This document shows positions 30,595 to 40,751 of a DNA stretch of 64,000 nt, piece by piece. Position numbers and translations under genes: made by a program. Under the pieces are notes generated by a model. It worked only from the letters and a program-made list of their open reading frames with translations. It had not been told where the DNA came from and made no database searches. Source of the DNA: Euclidia mi (taxonomy: Eukaryota > Arthropoda > Insecta > Lepidoptera > Erebidae); assembly GCA_944739405.2 (NCBI GenBank), contig OX123197.2:565501-629500 (forward strand). The letters run 5' to 3'. Positions within the stretch are counted from its first letter, which is position 1. Every line of letters starts with the position of its first letter.

Positions 30595-32292
30595 TTTTTT
30601 ATTTTTTTTTTTTATTTTTTTTTTATTAAACTTCCTGCACAATACTGTACATAGGCGGACTTAATGCCTTAGGCATTGTCTAACAGTCTACCTTAGGGTG
30701 ATGCAGAGATAGTTAAGGCAGGTATTAGGTGGAAGTACTTTATAATTGAATTTATATATAACTAGATACATTAGTAAATAATATACATAACACACTTATA
30801 CAATACACATAAATTTAATAATTAATACAATATACTACATATTTATAATATTATATATATTAATATATTATAACATATATATTTATATTTATATACATAA
30901 ATATTCAATAAAATATTCTATATACATACATAATCCTGTGATGATTACGATGATTCAGCCAATAACCCACGTTGAATCCATTGACGAGCCTTGTTTTTAA
31001 ATGTCCAGCGACTGTCTGCCGTCCTGACTTCCAGAGGGAGCGCGTTCCATAGGAGTATAGCTTGAACGTAGAAGGAAGAATGTACAAGGCCAGAGCTATG
31101 TTGAGGACATAGAAGTAAAAGGTTGTGGGAAGAACGAAGAGCTTTATCATGCGAAGAGCATAGATATTGAAAGTGAGAAGTAAGATAAGCTGGAGGAGTA
31201 GGTGAGTGAAGTAGCGAGTAGAGAGTAGTGAGAGCACGCAAGCTACGGCGTTGACGAATGGGAAGCCATCTCAGTTGAGAACGATAAGTAGACACATGGT
31301 CATACTTGCGAAGATTGAAAACGAATCGAATGCAGTTATTGAGAAGCCGGTCGAGTTTGTTGAGAAGGTCTGCATTCAGGTCATAATAACACACATCACC
31401 ATAATCGATGACAGGGAACACTAAAGATTGCACTAGCATAGTCTTTGTTTTGGAGGGGAGGAAATTCTTCAGACGATAGAGACATCGCAGGGTCCCAGTG
31501 ACACTTTGACACACGTTAGTGACTTGCGTTCTCCAGTTAAGGGTGTTATCTATGTGTAGTCCCAGGTCCTTAACGCTTGAAGTGATCTTAATATTTAACC
31601 CATCAAAGATGATTGGAGGGTGAGCTGCAGTATCCACTCTGCACATCATGCGGTTACCACCCACGATAATGGCTTGACATTTTGACGGGTTAACTGATAG
31701 CCCAAACTGATCAGACCAATGCTTTATGGCCATTAAGTCTTGGTTCACATCGTTGATGGCCCGTGATAGGTCCTCAACCCTCGCCTGAGAATACAGCTGC
31801 AGGTCGTCTGCATACAGATGATACGAACACCGAAGATTGAGAGTTAAGAGATTAATAAATAGAGAGAAAAGAAGTGGAGAAAGAATGCCGCCTTGTGGGA
31901 CGCCAGAGTCAAGATCACACCAACGAGATAAGGACTCATCAATGCGAACAGACTGTTGACGCCCACGAAGATAGGATGAGAACCATTCCAAAGCTTCAGG
32001 TGCGATCGAAAGGTGGGATAGTATGGAGAGGAGGATATCGTGACTGACGGTATCAAAAGCGTTCGAGAAATCTACCAAGACCAACACAGTGACCTTGGTG
32101 TCCTCCACTCCCGCTCTAATATCGCCAGTCACTTTAAGGAGGGCTGAGGTTGTGCTGTGTCCCGATCTGAATCCCGATTGAAAAGGACTCAATAGGTTAT
32201 TAATATGTACAAATCGGGTCAGCTGCTGGTGGACACAAGCCTCGAGCACTTTGGATAGGAAAGGAAGAATGGATATGGGGCGAAAATGTTAA
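30595..32292 (-). mobile_element. 5'-truncated LINE-2, nested in a SINE
   Basis: It is read leftwards. The 5' end is cut inside RT, the 3' UTR runs from 30944 and the tail is an interrupted poly(A) (plus-strand T-run with scattered A, 30595-30625). A 7-bp duplication, TGTTATT, lies at 30588-30594 and 32293-32299, and both sides continue the same SINE. Truncation at the 5' end and an A-rich tail are the marks of target-primed reverse transcription. Confidence 0.88.
30945..32288 (-). pseudogene. LINE-2 partial ORF2: reverse transcriptase C-terminal two thirds
   Basis: An open frame of about 445 codons without a start. It begins FRPISILPFLSKVLEACV, so only the fingers-to-palm start is lost. It contains GFRSGHSTTSAL, LVDFSNAFDTVSHD, SGVPQGGILSPLLFSLFI and the catalytic YADDLQLY, then a Jockey/CR1-group C-terminal region ending RQWIQRGLLAESS. 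No internal stop is present, so truncation alone inactivated it. It is a different family from LINE-1, judged by divergent RT motifs. Confidence 0.85.
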
Positions 32293-32445
32293 TGTTATTG
32301 GGTTTTGGGAATTCTCAGTAGCAGCACGGAGTCTGGTAATGTGTCCGGTACTGCAATAGGCTATTACGTGGGACCTAAAAATTCATGGCAAAATGTGGGT
32401 GTAATATTACACCTCTGCCTACCCCTTCGGGGATACAGTCTATAA
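32293..32445 (+). repeat. SINE family A, 3' half, split by LINE-2
   Basis: TGTTATTGGGTTTTGGGAAT, AGTCTGGTAATGTGTCCGG, CTATTACGTGGGACC, CTGCCTACCCCTTCGGGG and GGATACAGTC, then an A-run. It completes the head at 30505-30594. Confidence 0.85.
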
Positions 32446-32968
32446 AAAAAAAACAAAAGAAAAATAGCATTGGTACTAGGTACGTTAAAGTAAAATTTGC
32501 ATTCTGCGTCTTAGAAGATGACGTCTCTTCTTTTGTTTCTAGTTTGTTTATTAATGGCGGTAAAAATTTTGGCAGTGTCGTATTTCTGTAGAAGAGATAC
32601 GACGCCAAATATCCTTAACATCGGCACAGACAAGTGATTGGACCATTTGATGAATGATGCTATATTTTAATTACGTGCGTTGGTGCTAGGTAGCATGAAT
32701 AGCTGCAATCGATATATAGGCACCTAGTTAATAGATTACGGCTCCTATACGCGATATAATTGTTATAGATCGTTGCATATCAGCAGTGGACGCAATTATA
32801 ATAACTCCATCTGTCATCGAGTTCTAGCAGATAGTATTGCAAAGTGCAACTATAGCGGCAATCAGTTTAAGTAAATCCATACTAATATTATAAATACGAA
32901 AGTGGTTTTTGTTTCGTATATGGTATGATTTTTGGAGACAATTCTGGCAGTGACATAGGTTACTTTGA

Positions 32969-33200
32969 TATATCATCATCATCACCAGCATTTAATAGTC
33001 CACCGCTGAACAGGCATCTCCTTTGAAAGGAGGAATTGGCCTACTATACCACGCTGGCCAAACGGGTTGGTAGGTATAGGGTTTGTATCAAGTTTTCCTT
33101 CTCTTACAGTGGTGTTCTCTGCATAATATGCTCCCTCTGTCGGCTCTTACGATACCCATGATATGGGGTGGTGACATTCCGTATTCTCAATCCGTCACCC
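32969..33200 (-). repeat. Family B repeat, uninterrupted copy
   Basis: Tail (ATCATCATCATCACC) at the left, TAGTCCACCGCTG, CTCCTTTGAAAGGAGG, GGTTTGTATCAAGTTTTCC, CTGCATAATATGCTCCCTCT (the intact LINE-1 target) and GGTGGTGACATTCCG at the right. Confidence 0.85.
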
Positions 33201-33412
33201 ACGGAACTTTGATATATACCACGATCCAAAGAACAGTCTAGAAAGTGGTCTACCTGTTTTGACAAAACTTTTGGTGTCATCAAAATATCGTTGCAACCGA
33301 GAATTACACGCCTAGGAGCCCGAGGTCCGCTTACCAGATCTGAGAGGGAATCAGTTTTCGATTTGATCAATCTATGTTCTTCATAAAGCATTAATATAGT
33401 TGTTGTTTGTAG

Positions 33413-33542
33413 CGCGACGTTATGCGGAGTGGTGCTAGCAGTGTGTGCGGCATGCTGGCGCCGGTCCCCCCCCACTGACAAGCCCGAGGACGTCGAGTGC
33501 CGCGGCGTGTACACCGTCAGCGCCGACGCTAGGCTGCACCAG
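33413..33542 (+). CDS. Candidate internal coding exon, 43 codons, unrecognised
   Basis: A GC-rich island bounded by TTGTTGTTTGTAG| and CACCAG|GTCAGT. Plus frame: ATLCGVVLAVCAACWRRSPP, then TDKPEDVECRGVYTVSADAR and LHQ, entering in phase 2 and leaving in phase 0. It has a short hydrophobic stretch followed by RR, like a signal or membrane segment, and an extracellular-looking Cys-containing tail. The minus strand is also open here, so the call is weak. Not recognised. Confidence 0.3.
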
Positions 33543-33869
33543 GTCAGTCGCACACCCATCGCTTTACAAGCCTGTCTTACGGGAGCTTCACCGGGCGAAC
33601 ACTTTTATATTGTGGACTTTATATTTACTGATTTTCGCTACAACGTTGATAAATGCATAATAGATCAAGTCGATAAGTGCATATTCGTTTTGCGTCAAAT
33701 CTATAAAAAAAGAAAAGAATAAAATTAATTCGGTCGTTCAGGGAAGTATCGTTTCTCCAGCTAGCGATTCAATGAGGTTTTTGTCTTGGTCGTCAGTAAA
33801 TTGACCAGTTAATTCGATCCGGGGTACGGGATCATCGTGATCCACTCAGTTAAACACTGGGCACTACGT

Positions 33870-34110
33870 GAAAATTCTTTAATAAATTCAAAATCCTTTA
33901 TTCATTTGGGTCACAATGTGACGCTTATGAACGTCAAAATAATAAATTTATAAAATAATTTCTGATACTCAAATTTAAAACATTATTACTGTATGCTTAT
34001 ACATTTACATTTACTGCCACGTTCGCAAAGCAATAGGTAGAACCATGAGAAAGAACGGGCAATAAAACTCACGGTCACTCTTTTTCATCGCCAGGTTTTG
34101 CATAATACAC
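33870..34110 (-). repeat. Repeat Q (LINE 3' end?), copy 1
   Basis: TCCTTTATTCATTTGGGTCA, TGTGACGCTTATGAACGTCA, TTACATTTACTGCCACGTTC, GCAAAGCAATAGGTAGAACC and AGAAAGAACGGGCAATAAAA recur at 49493-49685. Read on the minus strand it ends in (TTTTGAATTT)-like sequence, which suggests a LINE 3' UTR. Confidence 0.55.
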
Positions 34111-34728
34111 AATTTACATTTCGTAAGGTGCTGCAACTGTTACACCTTCTATATCACTTGTATATATTTACTGTACATAATAATACTCAAGCATAATACT
34201 TTTGGTTAGCCTCCTCAGAATAGACATGGTGAAACAGGAGCATCCACTTACATTATATATACCTAATAATGCAGGCAATCCGCGAAAGTGATCAGAAGCA
34301 TGATGGAAATGATGCAGTTAAATATTAAAATCTAATACCAGCCCGCAAGACCGTCATCGACCAGTCATCGCAAGTAGTACCCGTTCGCGAGTATGACGCA
34401 TGTGCCAGCCATCATCCCTCTCGCCACATTAGAGGGACAGGGATGACCCGACACACGACGCCACTATCATACAATATCAAAAGCATTTGCGAATGTGAGC
34501 TAAATACTGATAAAAGGTTCACAAGAAAGCGATAATGAGTATGAAGATGAAGCATTTATTAATATACGTATGGAGAGCAAAATGGACAATCAACCCATCA
34601 GCTACATCGAAGATCACGGATATCCGTAATATACAACAATCTATTTCATTTCTATTCTTACAGCAATATCATTTAGGAAAATTAATATTATAAGAGAAAA
34701 TATCACAGCACCATTGTGAAAACTGTCT
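34111..34728. other. No gene seen
   Basis: AT-rich with one GC-richer patch (34340-34460) lacking a clear ORF or motif. Confidence 0.4.
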
Positions 34729-34736
34729 ACTACTAG

Positions 34737-35187
34737 TAGGGTTGCCAACTATACCGTTTTGAACTACTCAATTATACTTTTTACTGTTGAACAAAAAGAA
34801 AGTATACAAAATACTGTTTTCAGAAGAATTTAAAAACATAACTAAAATTGCCTCATATCTACTTTCTGTGCCCGCCACCTCAGCATTAACTGAAAGAAAT
34901 TTTTCAGTAATGAATGCTAAGTGGCGGGAGGATAGAAATACAGCATCTATTAAATTAATAAAAAATGAGCTCCTCATTTATTTTAATTTCAGTTATAATT
35001 GTGGTGAGGCGTATGAAGTTTTAAAAAAAGATTGTAAAGTAATAAGTTGGGCGAGAAGCTCTAAAAATATGTACTTATTTAAATACAATAAATAAATAAA
35101 ATACTGTTCATTTTTCTAAAATACTTGTTAATATTCTTCATAAACCTGAATAGACTGTTTTTCTTCTAAAAACAGTTGGCAACCCTA
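34737..35187 (+). mobile_element. Internally deleted hAT DNA transposon, 451 bp
   Basis: The terminal inverted repeats are TAGGGTTGCCAACT at 34737 and its complement AGTTGGCAACCCTA ending at 35187 (next bases diverge partly). The 8-bp flanks ACTACTAG (34729-34736) and ACCACTAG (35188-35195) differ at one position, as expected for an aged hAT target duplication. Only the 3' end of the transposase gene is kept. Confidence 0.85.
34790..35095 (+). pseudogene. hAT transposase C-terminal dimerisation domain fragment
   Basis: About 100 residues without an ATG start: YLLSVPATSALTERNFSVMN, then AKWREDRNTASIKLIKNELL, with a tail to MYLFKYNK and a TAA stop. This is the hAT C-terminal dimerisation motif (L-x-x-P-A-T-S-A-x-x-E-R-x-F-S). 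The catalytic RNase-H-fold core and BED finger are absent. The remaining frame is still open, which is notable for so short a relic. Confidence 0.85.
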
Positions 35188-35475
35188 ACCACTAGTAGTC
35201 AAATCGTACAAAACACAAGAAGAAATAAACATTAAGAACCAACTATGATTGTAGTACTAGATCACCCATATGGCACAAGAGTCCATAAAAACCAACAGTA
35301 ATAGCTCCATAACGTTGGGATACTTCTACCTGCATGCCTTTATAGTCTCTTAGTAGATTGCTCTTCGAACAATATTATTTTAAACCTTTGTGGTCATAAA
35401 TAGTCTTTCTGGAGAAATATCACGTGTCTTTGTTTCGAGTATCTGATATTTCGGTATTGTTACAAGCTCCATGAT

Positions 35476-35520
35476 CACGGATGTACCTCCTCAAGTAGAG
35501 GGTACTTCAGTACATCCGTG
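35476..35520. repeat. Hairpin with 11-bp arms
   Basis: CACGGATGTAC at 35476-35486 and GTACATCCGTG at 35510-35520, loop 23 nt containing CTCCTCAAGTAGAGG. Confidence 0.6.
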
Positions 35521-35566
35521 AGCACGAAATACATATATTAACAATGTGTTCACGCAAAGCAAGCAG

Positions 35567-35865
35567 CGATAGCCGAGTGGTGAGACCGACAGACTGCTAC
35601 GCAGAGGGTCTCGGGTTCGAATCCACGGCACGCACTTATAACTTTTCGAAGTTAAGTACGTATTAAATTGTTAATTATCGCTTGCTTATCGGTGAAGGAA
35701 AACATCTGAGGAAACCTGAGAGAGTTCTCCATGATGTTCTCGAAAGACATGTGAAGTCTGCTAACCCGCACTTGGCCAGCGTGGTGGACTATGGCCTTAC
35801 CCTTCTCATAGTGAGAAGAGGCCCATGCCCAGCAGTGGGACAGTATAAAGGGCTGATGATGATGT
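35567..35865 (+). repeat. SINE family C, full length (tRNA head, RTE-type tail)
   Basis: The tRNA-like head has A box GATAGCCGAGTGG and B box GGTTCGAATCC. The body reads ACTTTTCGAAGTTAAGTACG and TTAATTATCGCTTGCTTATC, then GGTGAAGGAAAACATC, ATGTTCTCGAAAGACATGTG and CACTTGGCCAGCGTGG. It ends GCCCAGCAGTGGGACAG...GGGCTGATGATGATG, the RTE-type 3' end also seen in family B. Presumably mobilised by an RTE partner (inference). Related pieces lie at 24.8, 51.8, 54.9 and 62.9 kb. Confidence 0.85.
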
Positions 35866-36916
35866 GTATGACGGAGTGTGAGTTCGATCTCCACACGAGA
35901 TCTACAAGCTGTCTGTACTTTATGTCCGTTCTTTGTATCTTTATAAAGTGTAAAAAACCCAGTGCTAGACGACTTTAAAATACCTACTCTTTCTCCGTTA
36001 AGGCGCTGTCCTAAGCGACTGTTTTGGTAAATGAGGGGGTGAAGCAGGGGAGGTGAAGGGCGCGTAGCTCCGTCTTGTGCGGGGCGCCCCCCTTCATTCT
36101 CGTTGCGTGCGGCCGTATTCTGGCAACATCCGTATTCCAATATTTCAAAATCGCAAGCAAAACGTTTTAGCATATTGACTTGAGATACTGATATTAAAAT
36201 TTAAATTACATAAATAAATCTGTTTGTACAATATAGGCATAGCGCAATTTCTGTTCTCAGTAGCGCCATGAGCAAAACTTGTTTACATTAGACGTTATAG
36301 GTATGGTTGACGAAAGCAGGTAAATACCTATGTGCCGTAAGATGATAAAAATAATTAAGTCAGTTCCATGAATGGAGAGGCCCTTATTATTTTTGTTTTG
36401 TTTTTGTATAAAAATTGTGAAGCGGTTCATAGAATACCTACAACTAATTCCATTCCTGCCAGTTTTTAAATCTGTTTTGCAATAAATTGGCTGTGACATA
36501 CGGGCGGACAGACAGACAGACATGGCGAATCTATAAGGGTTCCGTTTTTACAATTTTTGGCTAAGGTACCCTAAAAACCACAATACTGCCCTACTAAGCG
36601 CAAAAGCCGAATCTCAAGTAAAGCGAGTTACGAGATAATTGAAGTTTAGTAAAAGTTCATTTATTTTATTTCTTTATGGATGTTTTATTGTTATTATAGG
36701 TATAATTATTATGGTAAAGGTTTTGAAATACGTCGCCGTTTTTAGGGGTTGTGAGTGATAAGGGGGGAAGAGGGGAGGTCTCAGAACCCCCCTTACCATT
36801 TTTACTTGCCGGAAATACTTAGTTTCCTCTGTAAAAAAAATATCTCTAAACATCGGCGTGTATGGCACTGCCAACTTCCACATTCTTTACACTAGTTTAA
36901 TAAACTAAGGCTGACA

Positions 36917-36937
36917 GAGCCCTGCTTCGCAGGGCTC
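36917..36937. repeat. Short GC hairpin, 9-bp arms
   Basis: GAGCCCTGC, loop TTC, GCAGGGCTC: perfect. It is not followed by a T-run that would mark a simple Pol III terminator; it is probably part of an interspersed repeat. Confidence 0.7.
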
Positions 36938-37036
36938 CTATTTTCGGATTGAGGGTCAAAAGAAAACCTAACATAACCTATTTAGTTACTTATTACAGTC
37001 GCACCTAACCCTAGGCACTAGAAAGCAATGACGCAT

Positions 37037-37076
37037 AAATTTGACATTAGCTGTATTGACAGCTAATGTCAAATTT
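37037..37076. repeat. Perfect palindromic hairpin, 18-bp arms
   Basis: AAATTTGACATTAGCTGT at 37037-37054, loop ATTG, exact complement at 37059-37076. Shares a TTGACATT core with the palindrome at 10290. Confidence 0.85.
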
Positions 37077-38037
37077 GTGTGATCAATAATGATTGATTGA
37101 ATTTGAAGATGAAGATTCTAAGATGGCGGGTTTGCGTTTCGTTTCACGTTTTTCACATAAAACCTAAAAATGACATTTCTAAAACTGTACTAAAGTATAA
37201 CAACTGCGTTCCGTTTTGCATAATTGCCGAAGTATTTAGGAATTTTTGGAAATTGTTTAAAAATATTTAGACGCAACTCCGGCAGCCAAAATTATTTTTA
37301 GGGGGTTAAAACTAACTCCCTTAAGCCCCCTACACCACCAATACCCACAAATTCAGGCGACTCGTTTCAAAACCCAACCCGTTTTTATTTTTCAAAATAG
37401 AGGAAATATCAAAAATATATGTGGATATACCTTATTCATGAGATACTGCTATATCACTTAGAAATTATAGAACTAAAATTTGAGCTTCTGCTTTTTCGTT
37501 AGCTCTCCTCATACATGTTTGTATGGAAAATTATTTATTTTTTGTATTTTTGCTTATCACTAGGGAGTTGAGTCAAATTTGTTAAAAAAATTGTTTGGCA
37601 TTTCTTGGCCAGCTCTTGAACAAATCGTGTTAGGAATTACTGCAGTCAAATGTGTATAAGATGTTGCAGAACTGTTATCTTTAACTTCACTGTAATTACA
37701 ATAAAGATAATTAGTTAGGTACTTTATTATTAAAAAAATACTATAACTTGTGTTATAGCATACAGAGAAGTCACCTTCTTGCTTATAAATGATTGATTAT
37801 AGAAATTAAAAATATATTAGATGTACTGAGACATACCTAATAGTTTATGAATAATCAAAGTTTTACCCGATGTACCTAAATAGGTTTATGTTCACAACAC
37901 AATAATACAACATTCTTTACCGCTTGTGTGCGGACTGCGGAGCGCCATATTAGCGCTGCACGCTGTTTATTGTTCGCCGTGGCGGCATCTTAGCGCTCCA
38001 GGCGCTCTGACAAGCTAATGAATTTGCAATATAGGTA

Positions 38038-38227
38038 TAGGTCGGTTCACGAAAGATGACCACTGCGCAGAAATCATTTTTTGTAAGGCGCGGGTGAAAT
38101 GCCAATGGCGTGGCTCCGTTCTTGACGCATTCCCTAAATGCGTCAAGAGTGGAGCCACGCCATTGGTGCACGAATGTACATATGCGCGACGGCCGCCATT
38201 TCTGGTCAACTTTCGTGAACCGACCTA
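38038..38227. mobile_element. Fold-back MITE with TA flanks, 190 bp
   Basis: The ends are TAGGTCGGTTCACGAAAG and its complement CTTTCGTGAACCGACCTA, flanked by TA on both sides (38036-38037 and 38228-38229). The centre is also self-complementary: CCAATGGCGTGGCTCC...TTGACGCATT against AATGCGTCAAGAGTGGAGCC...CCATTGG. Nearly the whole element can fold into one hairpin. The TA duplication suggests a Tc1/mariner-type origin (inference). Confidence 0.82.
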
Positions 38228-38229
38228 TA

Positions 38230-39261
38230 CATAAAATGATTCGATTTTATGTTATTACTCTTCCAAATATTGAAAACTGTGGCAGCTATGTATTGTGAAA
38301 ATAATTTATATAATTATATTATGCATAATCGATAATCTATAACATAGTCAGTCATACTCATAAAAGATTCTTATGAAAATAATTTATGTTACATATTTCA
38401 TAATCACTTGATGAATTTCTATTTTATTACGACGCTTTCTTGTACAAATCCTTCGTAGAACCTTATTTCTCTAATTGTCCATATTTTATTCTTCTAATTA
38501 TATATTATAAGCACAGAAACAATAACACATGAGACACAACAAGAATATAAACTTAGGTCCTAATTATATGTGCCCATAGTCACATGAAAAGCCTATTTGA
38601 TTCAAAGTATTCAGTCTATAACATAAAACAAGAAATTACGAACTCAAATCGGCGTATTACAATAACAAACAGGTTTACGTAAAATATCGTGCAGCGGAGA
38701 CGCAAGCGACATGACCTATCTCTCACAGGGCTCAGGCCTAGCCGAATGATGAGGTCTGGGTGGAGCATAAACTAGCAACTGACACTCAGTACACCGCTCA
38801 TGCTTATAAGGTTTAAATTGCCGAAACGTTTTATATTGATGGAATCTACCGAGCGTCAAAATCATAGACGTTTGGCAGATTTTATTTAATTTTACAAAAT
38901 ATACCCGTATAATATGAAAATAAATAGGGTAATTCTTTAGTTCATTAGGTTTCCTACAATATTATTAAAAAACATATGACAGCTTACGATCAAAATATTG
39001 CAAACAGTGAGACGAAAGATTATTTTCTGCCTCGATTTTGTGATTTTTTTACCGTGATTCTATTTAACATACATGAAAAATTCTTTCAAAAGTCTTTTGA
39101 TCAGACTTTGGACTTTAAGCTCTATTTTTTGCTAGGTTGTAATATGTACCGTTATGGCTAGATGCGCGACGAAAAATTAGGTGTTTCACGGCTTCTGAGG
39201 TATAACAGCGCCTTAACGAAAATATATCATTTTCTAGATCATTCGGTTTAAATTTATTATA
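38230..39261. other. No gene seen
   Basis: AT-rich; only chance-length ORFs without motifs. Confidence 0.45.
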
Positions 39262-39472
39262 AACTAGAGGACGCCAGCAGCTACGCCTGCATTTTTTTTT
39301 AATTTACCCGTTTTGGCCGATCCCGAGGGAATTTCATGGAAATTCCTTCTTAGTGCACCCCTACAGTCCCTAAGGAACATACATGCCAAATTTCAGCTTC
39401 CTGCGCCCAATAGTTTCGGCTGTAGCGTGTCTGTCAGTCAGTCAGTAACGCAAGGATTTTATATATTAAGAT
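39262..39472 (+). repeat. Repeat H, copy 3
   Basis: ACTAGAGGACGCCAGCAGCT through TCAGTCAGTCAGTAACGC to TTTTATATATTAAGATA. Nearly identical to copy 2 at 28161 over the whole 210 bp. Confidence 0.8.
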
Positions 39473-39897
39473 AATATAAATATATCGCGATACAATTCGT
39501 AAACAGTGGTTAAATTACAATAAATTATTCTGTAAAAGTTATCTAAATAGGTATGTAGGTAGATATCTTTACCCTCTAGTCCTCTGTGTAAGTAGCCTAA
39601 GATATAAATATCAGTTTAACTGTAGGTAAGCCAGCAAGTATTTTCTCAGACCGTTTAAGACCAAAACTGGTAAACAAACCTCTAAGTCCTTTAAATAAAG
39701 TTTTAACATCTTAACGCACCAACTTATTTAACTAGGCAACTTTCGCGGCGCTTTGCACTAATTTTATGACGTTTTTACTATAATAAAATACGTAGAATAA
39801 AGCGTAAAACTATTTTTAATATGGAGTAAAGGTGGTTAGCTGAAAAAGTTCTCTGATTAAAACCTACTTCAAAAATGAGGTTTTCAATTTAACGGTA

Positions 39898-40060
39898 TTT
39901 TTAGGGTTCCTACCATAAAATGAAAGAAATTGGAAACCATATAGGATCTGTTTATTATCCGTCTGTCAAAGATATCGACTTGAAACTAAAACTATACTCA
40001 AGTCTACAGTGCCTTGAAGCTGTGAAAAATAAAATTTCTACCTTTATATAAAAAGATACG
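39898..40060 (+). repeat. GGGTTCC-family remnant
   Basis: TTTTTAGGGTTCCTACCATA, CATATAGGATCTGTTTATTA and CCGTCTGTCAAAGATATCG. It lies just upstream of the BEL element and is diverged. Confidence 0.4.
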
Positions 40061-40119
40061 GCCGTTTATGCCGCATGCAATGCATCTTTCAACACTCTCA
40101 AGGGAATCAAAATTCATAG

Positions 40120-40364
40120 TGTACGGGTCAATCACCGTACAATAGGTCAGGTATAAAGTCGAGTCAGCATACTTGCGCAAACGCGAGGAACCGCTCGATC
40201 ATTTATTACCTAGTATATTAATTTAGTACGCAATTTGTCATCATACCGAGCGCGACTCATTCTCATCCTATTAGTTTTAATTCACCTTTTTTATAGTACT
40301 AAAATACAGTTATCTTTTAAACTTTTATCCTAGTTTATCTTTATCTCAACCCCATCCAGAAACA
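40120..40364 (+). repeat. BEL element 5' LTR
   Basis: TG...CA ends. It has TATAAA at 40152-40157 (GTATAAAGTCGAGTCAG), a possible promoter, and an inverted GTACGGG...CCGTAC at its start. Identical by eye to the 3' LTR. Confidence 0.95.
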
Positions 40365-40365
40365 T

Positions 40366-40380
40366 TGGTCCTTCGACAAG
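40366..40380 (+). other. BEL element primer-binding site
   Basis: TGGTCCTTCGACAAG begins one base after the LTR CA end. The TGG start pairs with the CCA end of a tRNA primer; the tRNA was not identified. A non-coding leader follows to 40751. Confidence 0.75.
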
Positions 40381-40751
40381 GTTGCGTTGCGTCGGGACCC
40401 TTACGCGTGTGCTTATAAACTGTGCTGTGTAGGTACGTGTCTCGCGAAACGTAAGAATCGCACTTTGGACTACAGTTCGTGTACGTGTAACCGCGTGTGT
40501 GTACTTAGTTCACATCTCGTTGATCCTAATTGACCGCGGCATCCCGGAAAGGTGCCACTGTCGTATCATCTGACCCCGGCGCAAGACAGAGCGCCACATC
40601 ACCTCACCTCGTGCTTGCTTCGCGTTATCCCAGAAACACAAGGTTACCCTACGTATATTCTGGCAGCCCTGGTAAGAAGAAAGTAGCTGCATCACCTGTT
40701 ATCCCGGAGGAGTCTTATATCTCAAGTAAGGTCTCTTTTATAATCTTAATA

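Larger units (their letters stand above)
35866..38037. other. No gene; several hairpins and repeat scraps
   Basis: A GGGTTCC-related scrap on the minus strand (36510-36577: GGACAGACAGACAGAC, AAGGGTTCCGTTTTTAC), hairpins at 36917 and 37037, and a GC-rich inverted patch at 37940-38000 (TTAGCGCT twice). No recognisable coding sequence. Confidence 0.45.

Noticed and set aside
33104..33559. 151-residue minus-strand ORF
   Set aside because: It crosses a family B repeat and then the complement of the exon-like island; it has no motif and is probably chance.
40530..40751. N-terminal extension of the BEL polyprotein
   Set aside because: The frame is open but contains no ATG before 40752; the upstream part belongs to the leader.
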